DNA of 64,000 nt from Saccharopolyspora dendranthemae (GTDB lineage Bacteria; Actinomycetota; Actinomycetes; Mycobacteriales; Pseudonocardiaceae): contig NZ_VIWX01000005.1 in NCBI RefSeq assembly GCF_007829955.1, positions 248,001 to 312,000 of the forward strand. Direction: 5' to 3'. Within the stretch, counting starts at the first letter, position 1, and each line of letters starts with the position of its first letter. Positions 33,327 to 40,626 of this stretch are shown here, piece by piece. The translations under genes and the position numbers were made by a program. The notes under the pieces were generated by a model, which was not told the DNA's origin, searched no databases, and was given only the letters and a program-made list of their open reading frames with translations.

Positions 33327-34553
33327 GTGAGCTCCCATGTGACCACCGTGTTGATCACCGTGACCGGCAAGGACAAGCCCGGCGTCACCTCCGTGCTGTT
33401 CGCCGCGTTCACCCGTTACGGCGTGGACATCGTCGACGTCGAGCAGGTGGTGATCCGCGGTCGTCTCGTGCTGGGCGTGCTGGTGTCCACCGAGACCGAC
33501 CCGGAGACGCTGCAAGAAGCCGTGGAACAGGCGATGGCGACCGTCGGCATGACCGTCGACGTCGAGATCGGCGCCGAGGACATCGACGCCGCCAAGCTCG
33601 GTTCCACGCACGCCGTGGTCGTGCTGGGGCAGCCGGTGACCGCCCGCAACTTCAGCGACGTGTCCCGGGCGCTCGCCGAGATCAACGTCAACATCGACTC
33701 CATCCGCCGCGTCGCCGACTACCCGGTGACCGGGCTGGAGTTGCAGGTCACAGCGCCGCACGTGGAAGACGACACGGAGCTCACCGAGGCGATGGCGGCG
33801 CTCGCCGCCAAGACCGGGGTCGACCTGGCGGTGGAGCGCAACGGCTTGTCCCGCCGCGCCAAGCGGCTCGTGGTCTTCGACGTCGACTCCACGCTGATCC
33901 AGGGCGAGGTCATCGAGATGCTGGCCCGCCGGGCCGGCTGCGAGGACCAGGTCCGCGAGGTCACCGAGCGCGCCATGCGCGGCGAGCTGGACTTCGGCGA
34001 GTCCTTACGGCAGCGGGTCGCCGTGCTGGAAGGACTGCCCGCGACCGTGCTCGACGAGGTCGCGGCCGAGCTGGAGCTCACCCCGGGCGCGCGGACCACG
34101 ATCCGCACCCTGCGCAGGCTCGGGTTCCACACCGGCGTCGTCTCCGGCGGGTTCACGCAGATCATCGACCAGCTGGTGGACGAGCTCGGGCTCGACTTCA
34201 GCGCGGCCAACGAGCTGGAGATCGTCGACGGGAAGCTCACCGGGCGCGTCATCGGCGAGATCATCGACCGGCCGGGCAAGGCCAAGGCGCTGCGCAGCTT
34301 CGCCGAGTCCTTCGGCGTCCCCTCCGCGCAGTGCGTGGCCGTGGGCGACGGGGCCAACGACATCGACATGCTCTCCGCCGCAGGCCTCGGTGTGGCGTTC
34401 AACGCCAAACCCGCGCTGCGCGAGGTCGCCGACACCGCGCTGTCCTACCCGTTCCTGGACACGGTGCTGTTCGTGATGGGCGTGACCCGCGCCGAGATCG
34501 AATCCGCCGACGCCGAGGACGGTGTGCTGCGACGGGTGCCACTCGAGCAGTGA
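33327..34553 (+). CDS. serB: phosphoserine phosphatase with tandem ACT domains
   Basis: 408 aa from GTG 33327. Two ACT-type regulatory domains fill residues about 5-170 (VLITVTGKDKPGVTSVLFAA, then AVVVLGQPVTARNFSDVSRA). The HAD phosphatase follows with D185-x-D187-S-T (nucleophile and acid), a Ser/Thr motif near GVVSGGF, and GDGANDIDM (Mg2+). It dephosphorylates O-phosphoserine to serine, and the ACT domains of mycobacterial SerB2 mediate serine control. O-phosphoserine is also the substrate of the CysM encoded at 52 kb. Confidence 0.93.
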   Translation: MSSHVTTVLITVTGKDKPGVTSVLFAAFTRYGVDIVDVEQVVIRGRLVLGVLVSTETDPETLQEAVEQAMATVGMTVDVEIGAEDIDAAKLGSTHAVVVLGQPVTARNFSDVSRALAEINVNIDSIRRVADYPVTGLELQVTAPHVEDDTELTEAMAALAAKTGVDLAVERNGLSRRAKRLVVFDVDSTLIQGEVIEMLARRAGCEDQVREVTERAMRGELDFGESLRQRVAVLEGLPATVLDEVAAELELTPGARTTIRTLRRLGFHTGVVSGGFTQIIDQLVDELGLDFSAANELEIVDGKLTGRVIGEIIDRPGKAKALRSFAESFGVPSAQCVAVGDGANDIDMLSAAGLGVAFNAKPALREVADTALSYPFLDTVLFVMGVTRAEIESADAEDGVLRRVPLEQ

Positions 34554-34571
34554 TTCCGGAACACCCACGAC

Positions 34572-35438
34572 GTGACGGGAGTTGAGCAGGTCGTGTTGCC
34601 GCTCTCCGTGCTGGACCCGCTCCTCTCCCGCTACGCGCAGTGGCTCTCGCTGACCGGCGAAGCCACCGCCGACACCTCGGACGAAGACCCCGAGCAGGTC
34701 GTGCTGATGCCGATGGTGCTGCGCATCGAGCGCCGCGAGCCCCCGGCGCGCACGGCGCTGCTGGAGGCCGCCGCCGCTGCCGCGCTCGCGGTCTGCCTCG
34801 ACGAGCGCTGCGCGCCGGGCGGGGAGTGGCACGAGGCGATGCACGGCTGGATCTCCGGCCGCATCCGCAAGGTCACCCGCCGCGCCCGCGGTGCCCACTG
34901 GGAGGCGGTGCAGTCGCTGCCCGGCATCACCGTCGAGGTCGACGGCGCGGAAGTCCGCGCGCTGCTGCCGATGCGGGTCGCCGACATGCCGAAGGAGCTC
35001 AGCCGCCTGCAGATCTCCGGCAGCGAGCTCGAACCCGACGAGCCAGGTGAGGTCGCCCACGGCGTCCCGGTGCTCTGGCTCAACCCCGACGTCCCGATGA
35101 GCGCGGGCAAATCCGCAGCGCAGGTGGGCCACGCGACGATGATCCTCGCCGCCCAGCTGCACGGCGAAGGCATGGACCGGGCCCTGGAGCGCTGGGCAGC
35201 CGATGGCTACCCGTGCGCCGTCCGCCAGGCGACGCCGGAGACCTGGGCAGACCTCCACCCCGGAGACGACCCCGAAACCGCCTGGCGCAAGTCCCGAGTC
35301 GCGATGGTCCGCGACGCGGGCTTCACCGAAGTCGACCCCGGCACGGTCACCGTCCTCGCCCAGTGGCGGTTGACTTGGGTCGAACTTCCTCCGGGACAGC
35401 GGAGCGCCGACCTCCTCGATCGGGAGGACCGCTTCTGA
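34572..35438 (+). CDS. PTH2-like peptidyl-tRNA hydrolase domain protein
   Basis: 288 aa from GTG 34572, 18 bp after serB. Residues 1-160 form an Ala-rich domain with no recognised family. Residues of about 173-280 carry the PTH2 signature WLNPDVPMSAGKSAAQVGHA, with the Lys and Gln-x2-His arrangement of archaeal/eukaryotic-type peptidyl-tRNA hydrolases, and end VLAQWRLTWVELPPGQ. An activity on peptidyl-tRNA is possible but not certain in bacteria that also have Pth1. Probably co-transcribed with serB. Confidence 0.75.
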   Translation: MTGVEQVVLPLSVLDPLLSRYAQWLSLTGEATADTSDEDPEQVVLMPMVLRIERREPPARTALLEAAAAAALAVCLDERCAPGGEWHEAMHGWISGRIRKVTRRARGAHWEAVQSLPGITVEVDGAEVRALLPMRVADMPKELSRLQISGSELEPDEPGEVAHGVPVLWLNPDVPMSAGKSAAQVGHATMILAAQLHGEGMDRALERWAADGYPCAVRQATPETWADLHPGDDPETAWRKSRVAMVRDAGFTEVDPGTVTVLAQWRLTWVELPPGQRSADLLDREDRF

Positions 35439-35458
35439 GGATCAGCCCGTGCCCTCGC

Positions 35459-36190
35459 TCAGGGAACCGGCGAGATCGTCGTTCCGGGTGGAAAGCGGAA
35501 CCAGGCGGACGATTCGGCATCCCAGCCTTGCATGGTCGTGATGCCGGAGGCCACGCGCATCGCAACGCCTTGGCAGTGCACGAGGCCCCTCGCCGAGAGG
35601 CGAACGACGTCGTAGTCGGCGGAGACGGCTCGCCAGGACACGCCGATCGTGCCGTCGGTGCAGCGGACGGGGTACTCGTTGACCAGCCGACGCCAGTCCT
35701 CCGGTTCGTCGATCAAGCGAACCCGCACCTCGGCGGGGTCGAACTCGAGGAGGAACAGCTTCTTGCTCTGCTTGTCCGGGACCGGTGAACGGATGGTGTC
35801 GAGGGAGCTCGTTCCGTCGGGCAGCAGCGAGCCCGTCCACACGGCGTGGCGCGGTTTCGCCGCGACCGCGGGGTTGTGCTCATCGGCCTCGAGCGTCGCG
35901 ACGCCGAGTCCGGGGAGGTCGACGGCGTATCGAGATTGGGGCGAGGTCAAGGCGGTTTCGCCGAACCAACCCTGTTGAAGTCGCTGGACCAGCCTTTCCT
36001 GAACTGCGGCGCGCTCGTGTTCCCCCACGAGGTCTTCGCCGGTCGGCCCGTACAGGCACGACACGGCCATCGAGATCCGCCCGTAGAGCTCGGCATCATC
36101 ACAGCTGTCCACAAGCGAAGGACCGCCCGAGAACGATCCCGACAGCTCCCGCAAAATCGGCGAAGCCGATCTTTCCTGTCCACCGGTCAT
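35459..36190 (-). CDS. hypothetical protein
   Basis: 243 aa from ATG 36190, with a G-rich ribosome site (GGGGGA) three bases before it; the longer frame upstream to 36661 is a shadow of the bioN gene. No known domain was recognised. It is soluble and mixed alpha/beta, with a recognisable conserved-looking core (PSQSRYAVDLPG-type segment, KLFLLEFDPAEVRVRLIDEP, RRLVNEYPVR). The C-terminus (WDAESSAWFRFPPG) is Trp/Phe-rich. It is convergent with the PTH2-like gene at 20 bp distance and is probably monocistronic. Confidence 0.7.
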   Translation of the reverse strand: MTGGQERSASPILRELSGSFSGGPSLVDSCDDAELYGRISMAVSCLYGPTGEDLVGEHERAAVQERLVQRLQQGWFGETALTSPQSRYAVDLPGLGVATLEADEHNPAVAAKPRHAVWTGSLLPDGTSSLDTIRSPVPDKQSKKLFLLEFDPAEVRVRLIDEPEDWRRLVNEYPVRCTDGTIGVSWRAVSADYDVVRLSARGLVHCQGVAMRVASGITTMQGWDAESSAWFRFPPGTTISPVP

Positions 36191-36297
36191 GCGTCCCCCA
36201 TTCCCATCATGATTCTTGTTGTGGCGGGGGAGAACTTGTCCGCTTCCCTGGTGGAGACAGGTCGGGTTGTGACACCACCGCTTGGCTGTTGACGCTC

Positions 36298-36903
36298 TCA
36301 GTCGTCGCCGAGGCCCCGGGCTGCGAGGGCTTCGCCGAGGTCGTCGGCGTGGCGGAGGGTCCTGACGAGGAAGGGGATCGCGAAGGCCGGCAGGGAGCGT
36401 TCCGCGCCTCGGGCGCGCTGGGCTTCCCGGACCTGGGCGGCGATCGTCGACAGGGCCGCGATCGCCTGCACCGTGAGCCCGACCAGCAGGCCGACTCGTT
36501 CCGGGCGGATGCCGAAGCGGGCGAACGGGGTCAGGGCTCGTTCCACCGACGAGACGAGGTCGTCGACCCTGGTGACCAGGGTGAACAGGTTCGCCGCCGC
36601 GAGGGTGGCCAGCAGGCGGAGGCTGATCGTCTCGGCGCGGGCGAGGTCGAGCATCCACCACTGCAGCGCGAAGACGATCGCGACCAGCGGGATCAGCACC
36701 CGGGCGAGCTGCCAGACGCGGCGGAGCCGGATCCGGGCCAGCGCGTAGCCCAGGGCCGCCGCCAGCACGCAGCCCGACAACGCCACCGGGCCGCTGAGCA
36801 CGAACGTGACGACCGCGAACACCAGCAGTGCCAGCAGTTTCCAGCCCGCGCCGAGCCGGTGCAGCGGGCTGGTGCCGGGTTCGTACAGGCCCAGCGGGTT
36901 CAC
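36298..36903 (-). CDS. bioN: energy-coupling factor transporter transmembrane component (BioN/EcfT)
   Basis: 201 aa from GTG 36903, overlapping the ATPase stop codon by 4 nt (GTGA). Four to five membrane helices. The two ATPase-coupling motifs of EcfT proteins are present, AQRARGAERS and ALAARGLGDD, each holding the diagnostic Ala-Arg-Gly. It couples ATP hydrolysis by BioM to movement of the S component BioY. It is the last gene of the biotin-uptake operon. Confidence 0.9.
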   Translation of the reverse strand: MNPLGLYEPGTSPLHRLGAGWKLLALLVFAVVTFVLSGPVALSGCVLAAALGYALARIRLRRVWQLARVLIPLVAIVFALQWWMLDLARAETISLRLLATLAAANLFTLVTRVDDLVSSVERALTPFARFGIRPERVGLLVGLTVQAIAALSTIAAQVREAQRARGAERSLPAFAIPFLVRTLRHADDLGEALAARGLGDD

Positions 36904-37589
36904 CCGATCAGCTCCCGGTAGAAGCCGACAGCCCGGTCCGGGACGTCGTCGGCGACGACGCGGCCCTGGTCGAGGACGATGACTCGGTCGAAGCCGTCGA
37001 GCAGGTCGAGGTCGTGGGTGACCAGCACGACCTGCTGCTCCAGCCCGGCCAGGACCTCACCGAAGTGCCGCTTGTTGCGCAGGTCCAGCAGGGTCGTGGG
37101 CTCGTCGCAGACCAGCACGTCCGGTTCCAGCACCAGCATCGAGCACAGCGCCAGCAGCTGCTTCTGCCCACCGGAGAGCTGGTGGGCGGGGTGCTCGGCG
37201 TAGCCTTCCAGCCCGTGCCGGGCCAGCATCTCGACCGCGCGCTGCTGCCGCTCCGCCTTGGACAGGCCCTGCTTGCGCAGCGAGAACGCGACGTCCTCGC
37301 CGGCCGTCGGCATCACGATCTGGCTGTCGGGGTGGGTGAAGACGAACCCGACGCGACGCCGGACCGCGCGACCCTCGCGGGCCACGTCCAGACCGTCGAC
37401 CAGCACCCGGCCCCGGCTGGGGCGCACCAGGCCGTTGATCATCCTGGCCAGCGTGGACTTGCCGGAACCGTTGGCGCCGACGAACGCCACCCGCTGCTCG
37501 GACAGCCGCAGATCCACGCCGTCCAGCACGGTCCGCTCGTCGTAGCTGTGCCCGACGCCTTCGAACTCGATCAACCCACTCGCTCCCAC
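36900..37589 (-). CDS. bioM: energy-coupling factor ATPase (BioM/EcfA)
   Basis: 229 aa from GTG 37589, overlapping the thiolase-like gene by 19 nt. TTG 37574, which overlaps by 4 nt and has GGAG upstream, is an alternative. ABC ATPase features: Walker A GANGSGKST (residues 38-46), Q-loop FTHPDSQIVMP, signature LSGGQKQ, Walker B VLVCDEPT and H-switch VTHD. It drives ECF-type uptake with BioN. It is the fourth gene of the leftward operon. Confidence 0.92.
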   Translation of the reverse strand: MGASGLIEFEGVGHSYDERTVLDGVDLRLSEQRVAFVGANGSGKSTLARMINGLVRPSRGRVLVDGLDVAREGRAVRRRVGFVFTHPDSQIVMPTAGEDVAFSLRKQGLSKAERQQRAVEMLARHGLEGYAEHPAHQLSGGQKQLLALCSMLVLEPDVLVCDEPTTLLDLRNKRHFGEVLAGLEQQVVLVTHDLDLLDGFDRVIVLDQGRVVADDVPDRAVGFYRELIG

Positions 37590-38680
37590 ATCGTCGCCAC
37601 GCCCAGTCCGCCGCCGGAGGACAGCGCGGCCATGCCGATCCTCGGCCCGTCCTGGCGGACCATCCGGCTGAACAACCGGATCACCAGCACCGCTCCCGAC
37701 GCGCCCCACGGGTGACCGAGCGCGATCGCCCCGCCGTCCGGGCTCGCGAGAGCATCATCGATGCCCACCGCGTCCAGGCACGCGAGGGCCTGCCCGGCGA
37801 AGGCCTCGTTGAACTCGACGATCTCCGGGGTGTGCCGCTCGCACAGCGCCCGCATCGCCGGGACCGCGCCCAGCCCGAGACGGTTCGGGTCCACGCCCGA
37901 GGTCCGCGCGCCCACCAGCCGCAGGCCCGGCACGCCCAGTCTCGCGCGTTGCCGTTCGCTGGTGACCAGCACCGCCGCCGCGCCGTCGCTGATGCCGCAG
38001 GAGTTCGCCGCGGTCGCGGTGCCGTCAGGGGTGAAGGCCGGGCGGAAGCGGGCGAGGCGCTGCGGGGTGAAAGCCCTGCGGGGGCGTTCGTCACCGGTCA
38101 CCGAGCCGATCGGGACCAGCTCGGCGTCGAAGCGGTCGGCGTCCTGCGCCGCGACGGCGCGCGCGTGGCTGCGGGCGGCGAAGGCGTCCTGGCGGTCGCG
38201 GCCGATGCCGGCCTCGGCGGCGACGAGGTCGGCGGCCGGTCCCATGTCCGGGTCGCCGATGTCCGCGGGCGCGAACGGGGCTCTCCGGTAGAAGGTCGGC
38301 GGTTCGGTCGCGTTCCTCGGCCGCCACGCGCGCCACGGTGCCGTCGACGGGCTCTCCACGCCGCCTGCCAGGAAGAACTCGTCGTCGGTGATCATCGATG
38401 CCGCGGCGGTGATCGCCGACAGACCGCTGGCGCACTGCCGGTCGATCGTCATGCCCGGGGTCGCCTCGCCCAGGCCGGCGCGCAGCGCAGCGACCCGCGC
38501 GGGGTTGCCGCCGGGACCGAGGACGTTGCCCAGCAGCACGTCGTCGACCCGCTCGATCCCGGCGTCGTCCAGGACCGCGCGCAGCACCGGGGCGGCGAGC
38601 CGGTCGGCCTCGACGTTCCGGAGGGCCCCTCCGGCCTCGCCGATGGGGGAGCGGCGGGCTGCGATGATCACCGGGTTCAC
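37571..38680 (-). CDS. thiolase-family protein lacking the second catalytic Cys
   Basis: 369 aa from GTG 38680, overlapping the ligase stop codon by 4 nt. The nucleophile C83 (DRQCASGLSAI), NEAFAGQALA, and the His of GGAIALGHPWGASGA are intact. The C-terminal loop reads LSSGGGLG, whereas condensing/degrading thiolases have C-x-G-G-G, so the acid-base Cys is replaced by Ser. The protein is also about 20-25 residues shorter than typical thiolases. It may be an inactive, altered or specialised acyl transferase. Its place inside a biotin-transport operon is the main clue to its role. Confidence 0.85.
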   Translation of the reverse strand: MNPVIIAARRSPIGEAGGALRNVEADRLAAPVLRAVLDDAGIERVDDVLLGNVLGPGGNPARVAALRAGLGEATPGMTIDRQCASGLSAITAAASMITDDEFFLAGGVESPSTAPWRAWRPRNATEPPTFYRRAPFAPADIGDPDMGPAADLVAAEAGIGRDRQDAFAARSHARAVAAQDADRFDAELVPIGSVTGDERPRRAFTPQRLARFRPAFTPDGTATAANSCGISDGAAAVLVTSERQRARLGVPGLRLVGARTSGVDPNRLGLGAVPAMRALCERHTPEIVEFNEAFAGQALACLDAVGIDDALASPDGGAIALGHPWGASGAVLVIRLFSRMVRQDGPRIGMAALSSGGGLGVATMWERVG

Positions 38681-39951
38681 AGCTGCTCCCCGCTGCTCAG
38701 CCGCTCGGCGATCACCGCGCGCGCGGGCTTGCCGGACGCCGTGCGGGGAAGCGCGTCGACGATCAGCCAGCGACGCGGGAGCTCGGCGGGGTGCAGCTTC
38801 CGGCGGGCGTGCGCGCGCAGGTCGGCCAACTGCGCGTCGCCCTCGACGACCGCGGTGACGATCGATCCGAAGCGCGGATGACGGGTGGGGGCGACGACCA
38901 CGTCCACCACGCCGTCGACCGCCCGGAGCGCCGACTCCACGGCCTCGACCGGGACCAGCCGGGCGCCGGTGTCGATCACCGCGCCCGCGCGGCCCAGGAT
39001 CTCCAGCGCGCCGTCCGGGTGCTGAACGGCCTCATCACCGGTCCAGTGGGTGGAGGCGGGGACGAGCTCGCCGCGTTCCAGGTAGCCGTCGAAGGCGAGG
39101 TCGGAGCGGACCAGCAGGCGCCCGTCGAGGACCCCGACGTCGACCACCGGCATCAGCCGCTCGTCGTGGCGGACCGCGATCAGCGAGTGCTCGGCCGAGC
39201 CGTAGTACTCGACCAGCCCGCAGCCCGGAAGAGCCCTCGCCAGGCGCTCCGCCAACGCGGGATCGGGCTTCGCGCCGCCGCACACGACCAACCGCAGCGC
39301 GCACCGCGACCGCAGCAGCGGATCGTGCTCCAGCACGGCCAGAAGCGCCGACAGCTGGGCCGGGACCAGGTGGACCACGGTCGCGTCGCGGGTGGCCTCG
39401 GCGGCTGCCGACACCGACCAGCGGCCCAACAGGTGCAGGTCGGCGCCACCGTGGAGGGCGTGCAGGGCGCCGAAGAGGAACAGCGACGAGCTCAGCGGCG
39501 CGGGGATCAGCACCCGGTCGCCGGGCTCCAGCGGCACGCCGAGCGCGGTGAAGCTGCGCAGCCACGAACCCCGCGAACGGGCCAGCACCTTCGGCCGTCC
39601 CGTGGTCCCCGACGTCGTGGGCAGGTAGAACCACGTCGACTCGTCGCCCACCGGAACTGCGGTGCCCAGGTCGGGACCGGGCGGCGCGTCCGCGTCGAGC
39701 AGGACGTCCGGGCGCGCGTCGTCCAGCACCCCGTCGAGATCGGGCCAGTCCGGGTCGATCAGCAGCGACGCGCACCCGGCCAGGTCGGCGCCGAGGAAGT
39801 GGATCAGCCGGGACGTCTCGTCCGATCCGGAGATCGCCACCCGCGCACCCGGCGGCAGCCTGCGGGCGACCTCGTGCGCTGCCGACACCAGCTCCGGGCC
39901 GGTCAGGTCGCCGACGCGCGAGACGGGTTCGCGCCCGAGGATGGGCAGCAC
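38677..39951 (-). CDS. AMP-dependent acyl-CoA synthetase (ANL family) in biotin-uptake operon
   Basis: 424 aa from GTG 39951, one base after the bioY stop codon. The P-loop reads TTSGTTGRPKV, the A5-type motif YYGSAEH, the Asp of WTGDE (TGD), and the C-terminal catalytic Lys of RTASGKPAR. At 424 aa it is short for the family, with a reduced N-terminal domain. Predicted reaction: carboxylate + ATP + CoA to acyl-CoA. Pimelate or a longer acid would make biological sense beside biotin transport, but the specificity cannot be read. Confidence 0.85.
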   Translation of the reverse strand: MLPILGREPVSRVGDLTGPELVSAAHEVARRLPPGARVAISGSDETSRLIHFLGADLAGCASLLIDPDWPDLDGVLDDARPDVLLDADAPPGPDLGTAVPVGDESTWFYLPTTSGTTGRPKVLARSRGSWLRSFTALGVPLEPGDRVLIPAPLSSSLFLFGALHALHGGADLHLLGRWSVSAAAEATRDATVVHLVPAQLSALLAVLEHDPLLRSRCALRLVVCGGAKPDPALAERLARALPGCGLVEYYGSAEHSLIAVRHDERLMPVVDVGVLDGRLLVRSDLAFDGYLERGELVPASTHWTGDEAVQHPDGALEILGRAGAVIDTGARLVPVEAVESALRAVDGVVDVVVAPTRHPRFGSIVTAVVEGDAQLADLRAHARRKLHPAELPRRWLIVDALPRTASGKPARAVIAERLSSGEQL

Positions 39952-39952
39952 G

Positions 39953-40546
39953 TCAGCTCTCGGCCGGCCGCCGCGCAGCACCCGTGAGCGCCTGCGGCAC
40001 CGCCCGGTGCACGGCCACGGCGACCAGCGACACCGCCACCAGCTTCACCGCATCGCCCGGCAGGAACACCAGCGACTGCACCGCGGCCGACGGCAGATCA
40101 CCGATCATCAAGCCCCAGTACGGGATTCCGACGAGGTAGTCGGCGGCGACACCGGCGAGGTTGGCCAGCAGCAGGACGCCGAGACCCGGCTTCGCCGAGC
40201 GCTGCACGATCAGGCCGACGACCAGGGCCGAGAGGATCCAGCCGAGCAGGAAACCACCGCTGGGGCCCAGGAACGGCGCGATCCCGCCGCGCCCGCCCGA
40301 CAGCAGCGGCAAGCCGATCGCGGTCAGCGCCACGAACAGCAGCACCGACGAAGTCCCTCGACGGGCGCCGAGGATGCTGCCCGCCAGCAGAGGTCCGGCG
40401 TTCTGCAGCACGACCGGCACCGCGGCACCGGCGAGGTAGAAACCGGGGAAGATCCCGAGCACCGCGATGAACGCGGCGAACACCACGGTGCGCGCCAGGT
40501 TCGCAGCCGGCGAGGACGGGCGTTCGGACACGGCGGTGCTCCCCAA
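39953..40546 (-). CDS. bioY: biotin transporter S component BioY
   Basis: 197 aa with six membrane helices. BioY features: VPVVLQNAGPLLAGSILGARRG (the conserved Q-N/ARRG loop), GGRGGIAPFLGPSGGFLLG, and Asp/Tyr residues in NLAGVAADYLVG. It binds biotin and delivers it when docked on BioMN. It is the first gene of a five-gene leftward operon, bioY - ligase - thiolase-like - bioM - bioN, with stops and starts overlapping or abutting throughout. A long inverted repeat lies just upstream. Confidence 0.93.
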   Translation of the reverse strand: MGSTAVSERPSSPAANLARTVVFAAFIAVLGIFPGFYLAGAAVPVVLQNAGPLLAGSILGARRGTSSVLLFVALTAIGLPLLSGGRGGIAPFLGPSGGFLLGWILSALVVGLIVQRSAKPGLGVLLLANLAGVAADYLVGIPYWGLMIGDLPSAAVQSLVFLPGDAVKLVAVSLVAVAVHRAVPQALTGAARRPAES

Positions 40547-40562
40547 GGTCGAGGTCGGCGAC

Positions 40563-40601
40563 CGATTGAACCTACCTGGGTTCGACCAGGCCGTTCAATC
40601 G
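40563..40601. promoter_or_regulatory. inverted repeat upstream of bioY, putative biotin operator
   Basis: CGATTGAAC (40563-40571) and GTTCAATCG (40593-40601) form a perfect 9-bp inverted repeat with a 21-bp spacer. A second repeat GAACC-N6-GGTTC is nested at 40568-40583. It sits 17-55 bp before the bioY start, where a promoter is expected. BirA operators are known to have long-spacer inverted half-sites of GTTAAC type and BioQ sites contain TGAAC/GTTCA; this site shares elements of both, so the regulator is uncertain. Confidence 0.55.
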
Positions 40602-40626
40602 AGGAAGCGGAGCTCACACCGCGATC

